This document shows positions 34,832 to 44,717 of a stretch of 64,000 nt of DNA, piece by piece; within the stretch, counting starts at the first letter, position 1; each line of letters opens with the position of its first letter. The notes under the pieces were generated by a model that was not told the origin of the DNA, searched no databases, and saw nothing but the letters and a program-made list of their open reading frames with translations. The position numbers were made by a program, and so were the translations under genes. The stretch is from contig CASEIN010000072.1 in NCBI GenBank assembly GCA_949287985.1, positions 1-64,000 of the forward strand, read 5' to 3'. Source of the stretch: Mucispirillum schaedleri (GTDB taxonomy: Bacteria; Chrysiogenota; Deferribacteres; Deferribacterales; Mucispirillaceae).

Positions 34832-35788
34832 TTAAGCTTTTAGCTCTTCATTTATATATTTTTCTGCCATTTTAGCAGCAACAGCACCATCAGAAGCAGC
34901 AGTTACTACCTGCATAAGTCCTTTCTTACGGACATCACCTGCTGCAAAAATACCATCAATATTTGTTTTAGTATCTTCACCAGCTTTTATAAACCCACCA
35001 TCAGTAAGTTCTAAAAGGTTAGTAAATATATCAGTATTAGCGTCCCAGCCTATAAATTCAAAAATACCATCGCATTTATAGTCAACTATCTCACCAGTTT
35101 CTCTGTTTTCTAGTTTTACACCAGTTACAGTGTTTTCTCCAAGCATTTCGTTTACTACATATGGTGTCATAAAATGGATTTTTTCATTTTCTTTTACACG
35201 CTGTTGTATTATTTTTGCTGCACGAAATTCATTTCTTCTATGAACTATTGTTACTTTTGATGCAAATTTTGTAAGGTAAATACCTTCTTCTAAAGCAGAA
35301 TCACCACCGCCAATAACAATAACTTCTTTATTTCTAAAAAAGCCGCCATCACAAGTAGCACAAAATGATATACCTCTGCCAATAAAATTTTGTTCGTTTT
35401 TAGCTTCTGTTTTTTTAGGTTTAGAGCCTGTTGCAATAATTAATGCTTTACATTTAACTTTCCTGCCATCTTCTAAAATAACAGTTTTCCATACACCTTC
35501 ATTTATAACTTCTATGCAGTTTCCCTGCCTTAATATTGCACCAAATTTTTGTGCATGTTTCACAAACTTATCTGTTATTTCATGACCTAGAACAGGTTCA
35601 GTAAAACCAGGATAGTTTTCAATATGCTCAGTAATAGCCATATTGCCACCGGGGAAGTTTTTTTCTAAAATCAGCACAGAAAGGGCATCTCTTGCTGCAT
35701 ACATTCCAGCAGCGCATCCTGCAGGACCACCACCAAGTATAATAACATCATAGCTTTCTGCTAAATCTTTGTTAAAAAAGTTTTCCAT
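34832..35788 (-). CDS. trxB: Thioredoxin reductase
   Basis: The start at 35788 follows GGAGGG and overlaps the upstream stop as TAATG. The 318-residue flavoprotein has the FAD motif GGGPAGCAAG, the redox pair CATC (in SFCATCDGG), the NADPH motif GGGDSALEEG and the C-terminal AAGDVRKKG. It reduces thioredoxin with NADPH. Its immediate upstream neighbour is a thioredoxin-fold protein with no cysteine, so its real thioredoxin must be elsewhere. Confidence 0.93.
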   Translation of the reverse strand: MENFFNKDLAESYDVIILGGGPAGCAAGMYAARDALSVLILEKNFPGGNMAITEHIENYPGFTEPVLGHEITDKFVKHAQKFGAILRQGNCIEVINEGVWKTVILEDGRKVKCKALIIATGSKPKKTEAKNEQNFIGRGISFCATCDGGFFRNKEVIVIGGGDSALEEGIYLTKFASKVTIVHRRNEFRAAKIIQQRVKENEKIHFMTPYVVNEMLGENTVTGVKLENRETGEIVDYKCDGIFEFIGWDANTDIFTNLLELTDGGFIKAGEDTKTNIDGIFAAGDVRKKGLMQVVTAASDGAVAAKMAEKYINEELKA

Positions 35789-36342
35789 TAGTCCCTCCAT
35801 AAAATTTGCTGCACTTTATCAGCACTGCCAATTTTTGTTTCATAAATCACTCTATTATCAGAGCTAATAACATACAAATGCGGCCAGCTTCTTATCCCAT
35901 AATCTTTACCTGCCGTCTTTGTATCAGCAGCAAATATTATATTTTTATAATTTTTATAATCTTCTTCCCCTAAAAGATTATTTAATTCATTAACAGTATC
36001 ATAGCCTTGTGCTATTACTATAACTTGAGCAAGTCCTTTATCCTGCAGTATTTTAAACCCAGCAAGAGCTCGTTTATATGTAGTATTAATTATATAATTG
36101 GAGAAAAAAGTATGTTTTTTATAAAAAATTAAAACTTTTGCCCCCATTATTTCATTCATCTTAAAACTTTCCCCATTATATGCATAAAGGGTAAGTTCTG
36201 GTGCTTGAGTACCTATTTCTAAAGGACTGTTAAGCCTGTATATATTTAAAGCAGCAAAAGCAATTGCAACAACAGCAAAAATATATACATTTTTGCCGGC
36301 AAATATTCTTCTAAAATACGGCTGCTTATTTTCATATGCCAT
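35788..36342 (-). CDS. Membrane-anchored thioredoxin-fold protein with no cysteine
   Basis: 184 residues. A membrane helix (about 18-36) is followed by an AhpC/TlpA-like fold: IGTQAPELTLYAYNGESFKM, KVLIFYKK, and the cis-proline region SWPHLYVISSDNRVIYE. Where TlpA proteins have WCxxC, residues 75-84 read KKHTFFSNYI; the whole protein lacks cysteine. It cannot do thiol-disulfide exchange itself and may bind or present a partner. It is coupled to trxB downstream (TAATG) and to valS upstream (TAATG). Confidence 0.75.
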   Translation of the reverse strand: MAYENKQPYFRRIFAGKNVYIFAVVAIAFAALNIYRLNSPLEIGTQAPELTLYAYNGESFKMNEIMGAKVLIFYKKHTFFSNYIINTTYKRALAGFKILQDKGLAQVIVIAQGYDTVNELNNLLGEEDYKNYKNIIFAADTKTAGKDYGIRSWPHLYVISSDNRVIYETKIGSADKVQQILWRD

Positions 36343-38969
36343 TATTTTTGCAATCCTTTTAAAGCTTCATTTATTTTTTCAAGCCTAGCTTTTGCTTCTT
36401 CAAAAGTCTTTTTATCTTTTTCTATAACATGAGCAGGTGCTTTTGCTAAATAACCTTGATTTTGAAGCTTGCCACCGTAAAGATTTACATCTTTTTCTAC
36501 AGCTTTTTTCTCTTTTTCAAGCCTTGCAATTTCTTCTGCCACATTAACTGCACCTTCTAATGATACCATAACCTCAAAACCATTACCAACACTTTTTGCA
36601 CAGTCTTTTGGTGCTTCCTCATTAAAAAATAATGCTTCAGCTTTACCCATTTTCATGATTAATGGGCTTTCTGATTTAAAAAGTGATAATGCATTACTAT
36701 CTTGTGTTGTTATATATATTTTTAAAAGAGCAGCAGGTGTAACATTATATTCACCTCTAATATTTCTTATTAAGTTAATAGCTTCAATAATTTTATCAAT
36801 ACCTTTTTCTTCATTTTCAAAATTATAAGCTAAATTATCAGGATAAGTTTCATACATTATTGTTTCTTTTCCTGTTAATGTTTGGAAAATATGCTCTGTT
36901 ACAAATGGAATGTATGGGTGTAATGCTATTAATGATTTTTCTAAAACAAAGGCAGCAGTAGCAAGAGCCTGTTCTTTTTCTTCAATGCTTCCTTTAAACA
37001 TTCTATCTTTTATTAACTCTAAATACCAGTCGCAAAATGTTAGCCAGAAAAACTGGTAAAGCTCGTTTGCACCTTCATTAATACCATATGTATTAATTGC
37101 TTGAGATGCTTTTTTAGCTGCACTTTGAAGCTTCATTAATACCCATTTATCAACACTTGTAAGTTTGCTTTCATCAATTACAGGGATATTATCGCCAAGA
37201 TTCATAAGTATAAATCTTGATGCATTCCATATTTTATTAATAAAGTTACGGTATCCCTCAACTCTATCAACATTCATTTTAATATCTCTGCCTTGTGCTG
37301 CAAATATGGCAAGTGTAAAGCGAAATGCATCAGCGCCGTATTTATCAATTAAAATAAGCGGGTCAATAACATTACCTTTAGATTTAGACATTTTTTGCCC
37401 CTTTTCATCTCGCACAAGAGCATGCAGGTATACATCTTTAAATGGAACATCGTCCATAAATTTAATACCCATCATCATCATTCTTGCAACCCAGAAAAAC
37501 AGAATATCAAAACCTGTTACAAGTGTGGAAGTAGGGTAGAATTTTTTAAGTAAATCAGTTTTTTCAGGATAACCCATTGTGGAAAATGGCCATAATGATG
37601 AAGAAAACCATGTATCTAACACATCTTCATCTTGAGATATATTAGTAGAGCCACATTTTTCGCATTTTTCCACATCGTTTTTTGCAACTGTAATATGAGA
37701 GCAGTCATGGCAGTGCCATGCAGGTATCCTATGCCCCCACCATATTTGACGAGAAATACACCAGTCACGAATATTATTCATCCATTCAAAAAATGTATTT
37801 TCCCATTGTTTTGGTATAAGCTTAATTTTACCAGTTTGCACAGCTTCAACTGCTTTTTCTGCCAGTGGTTTTGTTTTTACAAACCACTGCATAGAAACTC
37901 TAGGCTCAATAGTAGAAGAACACCTGTAACAGCAGCCAACATTATGTTTTAATGGCTCTATTTTTTCCACTAGTCCTAATTCTTTAAATTTTTCTATAAC
38001 TTTTTTACGAGCATCTAAAATATCAAGCCCTTCAAATTCAGCATAAAAATTACCACATATTTTATTGTTTTCATCTATACAAACTATTTCTTCTAAATTG
38101 TGGCGTTTACCTGCTGCAAAGTCGTTTTGGTCGTGTGCTGGTGTAATTTTAACACAGCCTGTTCCAAATTCGGTTTCCACAAATTCATCAGCTATTATAG
38201 GTATTTTTCTATTAATAAGTGGAAGAATAATATTTTTACCTACTAAATGTTTATATCTTTCATCATCAGGATGCACTGCAACAGCAGTATCACCAAGGTA
38301 AGTTTCTGGGCGAGTTGTAGCAATTTCTAAAAATTCATTACTATTTTCTATAGGATATTTTAAATGGTATAAAAAGTCGTCTTTTTCTGTAAACTCTACT
38401 TCAATATCACTTAAAGCAGTATGGCATCTTGCACACCAGTTTACCATATAGTTTGACCTGTATATTAATCCTTCTTTATAAAGAGTATAAAAAACTTCTC
38501 TTACAGCCTGAGATAAGCCTTCGTCCATTGTAAAACGTTCTCTATCCCAGTCACAGCTGGAACCTAATGCTTTTAACTGGCTTATAATTGTGCCACCAGA
38601 TTCTCTTTTTTGCTGCCATACTCTTTCAATAAAGGCTTCTCTTCCAAGGTCGTATCTAGTTTTACCTTCTTGTGCAATAATTTTTTCAACAACATTTTGT
38701 GTGGCAATACCAGCATGGTCAGTTCCAGGCATCCATAAAACTTCATAGCCTTTCATTCTTTTATACCTTGCTAATATATCTTGTATAGTCTCATCAAGAG
38801 CATGCCCCATATGAAGCGAACCTGTAACATTTGGTGGCGGTATAACTATTGAATAAGGTTCTTTTTCAGAGTATTCATCTGCATGAAATAATTTTTTTTC
38901 TAACCAAAATTCATATATACTCTTTTCATATTCTGCAGGGTTTATTCTGCTTGACAATTCTTTTGCCAT
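36342..38969 (-). CDS. valS: Valyl-tRNA synthetase
   Basis: 875 residues, start chosen at 38969 after GGAG. Class I synthetase with HMGH in PPPNVTGSLHMGHALDE (HIGH motif), KMSKS in GQKMSKSKGN, a full editing domain (TTRPETYLGDTAVAVHPDD), a zinc-binding CxxC pair near residue 410-430, and a C-terminal coiled coil (AEEIARLEKEKKAVEKDV). It charges tRNA-Val. Housekeeping gene in the minus-strand cluster. Confidence 0.97.
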   Translation of the reverse strand: MAKELSSRINPAEYEKSIYEFWLEKKLFHADEYSEKEPYSIVIPPPNVTGSLHMGHALDETIQDILARYKRMKGYEVLWMPGTDHAGIATQNVVEKIIAQEGKTRYDLGREAFIERVWQQKRESGGTIISQLKALGSSCDWDRERFTMDEGLSQAVREVFYTLYKEGLIYRSNYMVNWCARCHTALSDIEVEFTEKDDFLYHLKYPIENSNEFLEIATTRPETYLGDTAVAVHPDDERYKHLVGKNIILPLINRKIPIIADEFVETEFGTGCVKITPAHDQNDFAAGKRHNLEEIVCIDENNKICGNFYAEFEGLDILDARKKVIEKFKELGLVEKIEPLKHNVGCCYRCSSTIEPRVSMQWFVKTKPLAEKAVEAVQTGKIKLIPKQWENTFFEWMNNIRDWCISRQIWWGHRIPAWHCHDCSHITVAKNDVEKCEKCGSTNISQDEDVLDTWFSSSLWPFSTMGYPEKTDLLKKFYPTSTLVTGFDILFFWVARMMMMGIKFMDDVPFKDVYLHALVRDEKGQKMSKSKGNVIDPLILIDKYGADAFRFTLAIFAAQGRDIKMNVDRVEGYRNFINKIWNASRFILMNLGDNIPVIDESKLTSVDKWVLMKLQSAAKKASQAINTYGINEGANELYQFFWLTFCDWYLELIKDRMFKGSIEEKEQALATAAFVLEKSLIALHPYIPFVTEHIFQTLTGKETIMYETYPDNLAYNFENEEKGIDKIIEAINLIRNIRGEYNVTPAALLKIYITTQDSNALSLFKSESPLIMKMGKAEALFFNEEAPKDCAKSVGNGFEVMVSLEGAVNVAEEIARLEKEKKAVEKDVNLYGGKLQNQGYLAKAPAHVIEKDKKTFEEAKARLEKINEALKGLQK

Positions 38970-38989
38970 TTTTTTCTCCATTTTACATA

Positions 38990-39406
38990 TTATTTCACAG
39001 TTATTGTTCTTGAATTATTACTGTTAACCTTGAAGTTTACTATTTTATAGTTTTTTATATATTTTTCAATATTAAATTTATCTGCCCATTCTATTAAAAT
39101 GGTAGCATTTTCAGTTAATGTGTCATAGAAACCTATCATATCAAGTTCAATTTCTTCCTGCATTCTGTATAAATCAAAATGTATTATAAGCCCATTTTCT
39201 GTTTCATACCTGTTTTCAATTGAAAAAGTAGGGCTGCAAACACCATCATATAAACCACATGATTCTACAAAATATTTTGTAAATGTAGTTTTTCCAGCAC
39301 CTATTTCACCAATTAAAAATACAACATTGTCCTTTAAAATATTAACCAATTTTTCTGCAATATTTTTCGTTTCTTCTACACCATTTACTATAAACTCATT
39401 ACTCAT
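38990..39406 (-). CDS. tsaE: tRNA threonylcarbamoyladenosine ATPase TsaE
   Basis: 138 residues with Walker A GEIGAGKTTF and the family blocks VCSPTFSIENRY, HFDLYRM and ILIEWADK. TsaE works with TsaB and TsaD to add threonylcarbamoyl to A37 of ANN-decoding tRNAs; TsaB is also in this window at 61178. It overlaps the nnrDE stop by eight bases. Confidence 0.95.
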   Translation of the reverse strand: MSNEFIVNGVEETKNIAEKLVNILKDNVVFLIGEIGAGKTTFTKYFVESCGLYDGVCSPTFSIENRYETENGLIIHFDLYRMQEEIELDMIGFYDTLTENATILIEWADKFNIEKYIKNYKIVNFKVNSNNSRTITVK

Positions 39407-40877
39407 TATACACCTTTTTATAATACTTGATAATATCTGTAATTAAAAGGGAAGAAGGGTGATTTTTTTTAACTGCATATTCTGCTGCTTTACCTAGTGT
39501 ATAAACAGCTAAAATACATGCATGCTCAATTAAATATCCTTGAGCAATATATGAGGCAATAAGCCCAGTTAATGCATCACCACTGCCACCTTTTGAAAGT
39601 GCAGTATTACCTTTATTTAAAATATATATATTTTTATTTGGTATGGCAATAATAGTATCTGCTGATTTTAATACAAGCGTAATATTATATTTATCTGCAA
39701 ATTCTTTTGCCATACTTATTTTATTTTTAATGATTTCTTCCACAGTGCAGTTTACAAGCTTTGCAAATTCTTTTAGGTGTGGTGTTATAACAGTATCTAC
39801 TTTTATTCTAGATAAAATATCAAGGTTAATATTATTAATACCATCTGCATCAATTATTAATGGTTTATTTATATTATATATTACATCACATATAAATTCT
39901 TTAATATTTTCCTGCTGAGTCATACCATTACCAATAGCAGCACATGATGCATTGGCATTAATAAATTCATACACTGCATAAGGGCAGTTATAATCAAATT
40001 CTTTCGTCATAATTTCTGGTATATCTGAAATAAAGTTTCTGTGTAATTCATTAGGGTGTATAACTGTTACAAGCCCACAGCCTGATTTTAGTGCAGAAAT
40101 AGCAGTAATTTTTACTGCTCCTGCCATATTAATAGAGCCACCAATGGATACAACTCTGCCAAATGTTCCTTTATGAGCATCTTTTTCCCGTTTTTTAAAG
40201 ACTGGTATATTCTTTTTATTTATAAATATACTATGTTCATATTTTTCAATATGCTTTTTAGGTATTGTAATATCTGCCACTTTAATTTTGCCTGCATATT
40301 TTTTAGCAGGGTATAAACATAGGCAGTATTTTAAACATGAAAAAGTGACTGTATAATCAGCATTTATAACATTATTATCTACAAAAGCATTATCAGCATA
40401 TAAACCTGATGGAATATCAATAGAAACTTTAACAGCTTTAGATTTATTTGCCATTGTAATGATTTTATCATAAATACCTTGAACTTCTCTTTTTAATCCA
40501 ATACCAAAAAGACCATCTATAATAATATCATACTCATCTAATGAATTAAGTTCTTCAAAGTTCCTTAATGGAATTTCAAAGTTTTTTAATATGTCAAGGT
40601 TTGTTTTAGATGATGATTTATAGTTATTATCATCGCCAGTATAATATATATGGACATTGTAATTATTTTGCAGTAAATGTCTTGCCGTTACAAAACCATC
40701 GCCACCATTATTTCCAGGCCCTGCTAAAACTGCTATTTTATCATATTTTTTGACTATTTTTTTTACTAAGTTATAAACAGCAGTGCCAGCATTTTCCATT
40801 AAAATATCTTCAGTATAGCCAATCTCTTTTGCAGATTGTTCCATGGAGTATATATCACTGCTTTTTAATACATACAT
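39399..40877 (-). CDS. Bifunctional NAD(P)HX epimerase/dehydratase
   Basis: 492 residues fusing an N-terminal YjeF epimerase domain (NnrE, with GPGNNGGDGFVTARHLL near residue 53) to a C-terminal ADP-dependent dehydratase (NnrD, with KGTFGRVVSIGGS, NKGNTALSKGGSGDALTGLIASYIAQG). It repairs hydrated NADH and NADPH. It has the fused arrangement common in bacteria. AAGGA lies before the ATG. Confidence 0.95.
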   Translation of the reverse strand: MYVLKSSDIYSMEQSAKEIGYTEDILMENAGTAVYNLVKKIVKKYDKIAVLAGPGNNGGDGFVTARHLLQNNYNVHIYYTGDDNNYKSSSKTNLDILKNFEIPLRNFEELNSLDEYDIIIDGLFGIGLKREVQGIYDKIITMANKSKAVKVSIDIPSGLYADNAFVDNNVINADYTVTFSCLKYCLCLYPAKKYAGKIKVADITIPKKHIEKYEHSIFINKKNIPVFKKREKDAHKGTFGRVVSIGGSINMAGAVKITAISALKSGCGLVTVIHPNELHRNFISDIPEIMTKEFDYNCPYAVYEFINANASCAAIGNGMTQQENIKEFICDVIYNINKPLIIDADGINNINLDILSRIKVDTVITPHLKEFAKLVNCTVEEIIKNKISMAKEFADKYNITLVLKSADTIIAIPNKNIYILNKGNTALSKGGSGDALTGLIASYIAQGYLIEHACILAVYTLGKAAEYAVKKNHPSSLLITDIIKYYKKVYNE

Positions 40878-40880
40878 ATA

Positions 40881-41063
40881 CTATTCCTTTTCAATTTCAT
40901 ATAAATTAATTGCATTATCTATAAGCATAATTGGCATATTATTATCGATTTTATAAGCAAGATGACAGTTATCACATATAATATATTCTTGGTTTTTAGA
41001 AAGTCTTATTTCTCCCTTACACTTTGGGCAAATAAGAATATTAAATAATTCACTATCAAGCAT
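40881..41063 (-). CDS. Trm112-family small zinc-ribbon protein
   Basis: 60 residues; the start was moved to 41063, after GGAGT, from an unsupported upstream ATG. It has CPKC and CDNC zinc ligands in LLICPKCKGEI-type context, and NMPIMLID at the end, as in the YcaR/Trm112 family. These proteins activate methyltransferases or serve in envelope synthesis. It lies between tRNA-Gly and nnrDE. Confidence 0.85.
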   Translation of the reverse strand: MLDSELFNILICPKCKGEIRLSKNQEYIICDNCHLAYKIDNNMPIMLIDNAINLYEIEKE

Positions 41064-41174
41064 AAAAAATACTCCTGCATAAATAGGCTTTATTATCAGC
41101 CAACAATATATTGCATACATACTGCATATTTCAAGAAAGAAAATCTTTAGTGGTAGGTGTTGATAAAAAAAGGA

Positions 41175-41247
41175 AGCGGGCAGCGGGACTTGAACCCGTG
41201 ACCTAAAGCTTGGGAAGCTTCCACTCTACCAACTGAGCTATGCCCGC
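41175..41247 (-). tRNA. tRNA-Gly (CCC anticodon)
   Basis: 73 nt: acceptor GCGGGCA with TGCCCGC, D arm GCTC/GAGT, anticodon stem GAAGC/GCTTT with loop TTCCCAA, and T arm with GGTTCAAGTCC. The discriminator is U, as in tRNA-Gly; CCA is not encoded. It reads GGG codons and sits upstream of the Trm112-like gene on the same strand. Confidence 0.94.
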
Positions 41248-41479
41248 AACTACAAAAATACAGTGTATAGTTCTATATAATATTTTTTATAAAAATACAA
41301 TAGAAAAATTTATTAATTTTATAAATGAAATTTTATTTTATTAGTTTTATGTATATTAAATAATATATTTAGTTATAACTAAATTATAATTTATATTAAT
41401 TAGATATTTTTATATGAAAAAATATTTTAATATATATAACTTATTAATAAATAAGTAAAAATATATATAAAAATTCTTA

Positions 41480-41512
41480 TTGACAAATTAAATAAAAAGT
41501 ATTAATGATAAT
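41480..41512 (+). promoter_or_regulatory. Promoter of the TonB/M16/Yej locus
   Basis: A perfect TTGACA at 41480-41485 with a -10 candidate in TAATGATAAT (TAATGA at 41503-41508, 17-bp spacer). The -10 overlaps a Fur-like box. The ATG at 41548 has AGGAGTGA upstream. Confidence 0.6.
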
Positions 41513-41520
41513 TAATATCA
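41506..41520. promoter_or_regulatory. Fur-type operator
   Basis: TGATAATTAATATCA matches the 7-1-7 Fur box (TGATAAT-N-ATTATCA) at 13 of 14 defined positions and overlaps the promoter -10 region. Iron repression of the following locus is therefore likely; Zur or PerR boxes have similar halves and are the main alternatives. Confidence 0.7.
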
Positions 41521-41547
41521 ATAAATAAAAGATTTTAGGAGTGATTT

Positions 41548-44500
41548 ATGAAAAAAATTTCAGCAATGGTTATATTGCTTGCAGCTGTTGCTGCAGGTTG
41601 TAGTAGTGGCAGTAGTTCTGGGGGAAGTTCTGCTGTGCCTTTAATGACTATTACAGGAAAAGTTAGCGACCCTGCTGTAGAGGGTGCAAAAGTAGAGTTA
41701 ATTGATAGTAATAAAAATATATATGGTAAATGTGGGGTTAATGGTAATTCATTATGTAATGTATGGAGCAAAAGTGACGGCTCTTTTGTAATAACATTAC
41801 CATTAGGTTCAGATATTAGTAATTTCTCATTAAAATCAACAGGAGGGACTGATACAGCATATGGCACTGAAATAACTGTTTCTTATACTGCAGATATTAA
41901 TAATTATGCAGGAAATTACAGCAATATTATTCTTTCACCTATATCTTCGCTGTATACTAATCTTTTATTATCAAATACGCATGATAATGCAATAACCATA
42001 TTATCCAGCTATTTTGGTCTTGATAAAAATGTAGTACTTCTTGACCCAGAAAGTAATGGAGATTTACTAAAAATATCTTACATTATAAATCAAATCGCTT
42101 CAAATATTGGAAGTGATGATGCTTTTAGTAAAATAGCTGCTTTAATTAAATCAACAAGTCAGTTTACTACTGATATTGATAATATGCTTGCTTCTTTATT
42201 TACAAGTAATTCTCAACTACAGGTATCACTAAAAGAAATGTACCAAAATGTATCCAGTATACAAAGTCAAGATGTATATACAGTGCTTTCTTCTATTCAA
42301 AATCTTGAAAAAGTGCGTATGTTTAAAAATGCTTATGTAAATATTTTTGACGGCATAAGTGGGCAGGCATCAGCTGAAGCTTTAGCAAATATTGAGTTAT
42401 TATATAATCAGTTAAACAATAAAGTAGTAATACCTACAAGCCAGTTCCAAATAGAACAAATTGTTAGATTTGTTGCTTCTCAAACTGTTTTAACATCAAA
42501 AAAATTAAATGATTATGCAAATTTTAATGTAGATGCTGCTTCTTTTCAAAGTATCTTAACAGCTTTTATAAATGATGCTGCATTAATTGCAGATATTAAA
42601 ACCTTAGCTTCAGAAACAGTTTATGCTGTAACTGTGCCACTTGACAGCCCACTTGGTTTAAGTGATAACCAAAAAAGGGTAGATTATTACTTTAATTCCA
42701 CACAAGATGTAGGTTATCAGGCAAGGCTTATTACTAAAAGAGTAACAAGTGATACTATAATTGATGAAATATATAAAGATATAACATCAACTTATGCTAA
42801 GTATGGGCTGGCTGAAAAAGCAAAAAAATTAGCAGATGTAAATATTGCAGATAATATGGCAAGAATAAATGCTGTTATTTCTATTGCAAGATATGCATCA
42901 GGCTATAACTTAACTTTAGCAAAAACATATATTGCAGAAGCAAAACAGTTACTAGATACTTTAAAGGGAAGTGGCTGGTCTGATATTAGTAATGATGTGG
43001 TAGATACTTATGTAAGCCTTGTGAGAGCTTACAGATATGCTGGTATGGTAAGTGAAGCCAATACTTTAAAAGATGAAATAATAAATTTAATTAAAAATTC
43101 ATCTTCTTTAAATGATAGCCTCAAACAAACAAGGTATTTACGAATAGTATCTCACTTTGGTAATGCAGCAGATGATTCCATGATACCATCGTTAATATCA
43201 CAAGGTAATTTAGAATTAGCTTACAGCATGCTTCAAGAGTATAAATTACTAATAGATAATACTCCATGGAATACAGTCAATGATACATATAAAAATAATC
43301 AGGGAATGTATTATGTTTTTTATTTAAAATTTGCTTCAGATATTGTAGTAAAAGACAGCTCATATAAAACAAAACTACAGTCTGATTTTGCAACTGTTTA
43401 TAATACTGTAAAAAGTTTAATACAAGATAATGGTGGTATAGCATTTTTAAAAAGAACAGGTGTGGCAGGTGATGCAATAATTTCAGCTTATAAATTTAGT
43501 GGTGAAACTTTTGCCAATGAAATACTTGCTTTAATTACTGAAACAGATAAGGCTTATCCTTATACAATAGGTAGTTTAGTTTTAGAAAAAGCTAAAAGTA
43601 ATGGTTTTAATACTGCAAAAATATATTATGAAACAAAATACCCAATGGATAGCGAATATGCAAGATTAACAGAAACAAATGGATATGTGGATACTATAAA
43701 AAATATTGTAGAATATGCACAAGATAACAGTAATACTGTTCTTGCAAAAGAAGCTGTTGATTATTTAGCTAATCAAACAAATAAGGCAGTAGATTACCTT
43801 GTAGCAAATAAAAAAACTTTATCAAAATTAGTGCATTTTGCTGTTGCAAGCTCAAACCCTCAGGGTAAATTTGTAAGTTTTTATGGCTTTAATGCAGTTG
43901 CAGATATGTATATTGCTTTAGGTTATAACAGTGAAGCATTAAGCGTATTAGATAAAGCTAACACATATATTGGAAGCCTTAATCCTTCAATAGATAAATA
44001 TATTGGTTATATATTAATGTCTTATATGGCTCAAAGGGCAGGCAGTGCAGATAAAGCTATACAATACTATAATAATGCAGTTGCTGTAGAATTAACTTCT
44101 GGAACAGCTCAAAATATTAGTGATTTAAATATTCATAAAGCATCTGATACTTTATCGTTAAATATTGCAAATAAAGAAACATTATACCAAAATTACCTTA
44201 CAAAAGCTGAAGAACAAGTGCCTTTAATGGACAGCTCCAGTGATACAAATAAAAATAAGCAGGTTAGCCAGTATACATATATAGCAAATGTTTATTATGA
44301 TATTGCAAATATTACTGGTATGAAAAATATATTAGTAAAAGCAGAAAACCATGCAAAAACCATAGGTGCAGCTGCAACTAAATTAACGGCTATGAAAAAT
44401 ATTGCAAAAAAATATGCCAGCTATGAGATGATTGATGAAGGGTTTATTCTTGCAGAAAGAAACTACACATCATCTGCTGATATTTTTGCAATAGCACAGG

Positions 44501-44706
44501 AAATGGCAGCATCTGTTTTAGATTCAACAAGTATAGATTCAGATATTGCATTTGTTGATACAGACAGGGACGGCAAACCAGACTTCTTCCTGCCAAATGC
44601 AACACCTGAACAGATTACAGCGTCAGGGTTGACTCTTGATGATGATATAGATGGCGATGGTATCAAAGATGATACTGATTTGCTGCCTTATGTTGCAAAT
44701 AATTAA
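41548..44706 (+). CDS. Giant surface-type lipoprotein with helical repeats
   Basis: 1052 residues: lipobox AVAAGC (Cys18), a Ser/Gly linker, a carboxypeptidase-regulatory-like beta domain near 33-100 (TGKVSDPAVEGAKVELID), a long all-helical body with TPR-like units (ADMYIALGYNSEALSVLDKA, AGSADKAIQYYNNAV), and a calcium-type tail with DTDRDGKPD and DIDGDGIKDDTD (thrombospondin type 3-like). It is the first gene behind the Fur box, so it probably is an extracellular or outer-membrane partner of the TonB receptor. The ligand is unknown. Confidence 0.7.
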   Translation: MKKISAMVILLAAVAAGCSSGSSSGGSSAVPLMTITGKVSDPAVEGAKVELIDSNKNIYGKCGVNGNSLCNVWSKSDGSFVITLPLGSDISNFSLKSTGGTDTAYGTEITVSYTADINNYAGNYSNIILSPISSLYTNLLLSNTHDNAITILSSYFGLDKNVVLLDPESNGDLLKISYIINQIASNIGSDDAFSKIAALIKSTSQFTTDIDNMLASLFTSNSQLQVSLKEMYQNVSSIQSQDVYTVLSSIQNLEKVRMFKNAYVNIFDGISGQASAEALANIELLYNQLNNKVVIPTSQFQIEQIVRFVASQTVLTSKKLNDYANFNVDAASFQSILTAFINDAALIADIKTLASETVYAVTVPLDSPLGLSDNQKRVDYYFNSTQDVGYQARLITKRVTSDTIIDEIYKDITSTYAKYGLAEKAKKLADVNIADNMARINAVISIARYASGYNLTLAKTYIAEAKQLLDTLKGSGWSDISNDVVDTYVSLVRAYRYAGMVSEANTLKDEIINLIKNSSSLNDSLKQTRYLRIVSHFGNAADDSMIPSLISQGNLELAYSMLQEYKLLIDNTPWNTVNDTYKNNQGMYYVFYLKFASDIVVKDSSYKTKLQSDFATVYNTVKSLIQDNGGIAFLKRTGVAGDAIISAYKFSGETFANEILALITETDKAYPYTIGSLVLEKAKSNGFNTAKIYYETKYPMDSEYARLTETNGYVDTIKNIVEYAQDNSNTVLAKEAVDYLANQTNKAVDYLVANKKTLSKLVHFAVASSNPQGKFVSFYGFNAVADMYIALGYNSEALSVLDKANTYIGSLNPSIDKYIGYILMSYMAQRAGSADKAIQYYNNAVAVELTSGTAQNISDLNIHKASDTLSLNIANKETLYQNYLTKAEEQVPLMDSSSDTNKNKQVSQYTYIANVYYDIANITGMKNILVKAENHAKTIGAAATKLTAMKNIAKKYASYEMIDEGFILAERNYTSSADIFAIAQEMAASVLDSTSIDSDIAFVDTDRDGKPDFFLPNATPEQITASGLTLDDDIDGDGIKDDTDLLPYVANN

Positions 44707-44717
44707 TTTAAAATTTA

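Larger units (their letters stand above)
41248..41547. other. AT-rich divergent gap before the TonB locus
   Basis: About 300 bp with no gene. It holds the upstream region of tRNA-Gly on the left and, at the right end, the promoter and Fur-like box described separately. Confidence 0.6.

Noticed and set aside
36342-38969. Long plus-strand frames inside valS
   Set aside because: They lie fully within a strong housekeeping gene, lack ribosome sites and have no recognisable motif.
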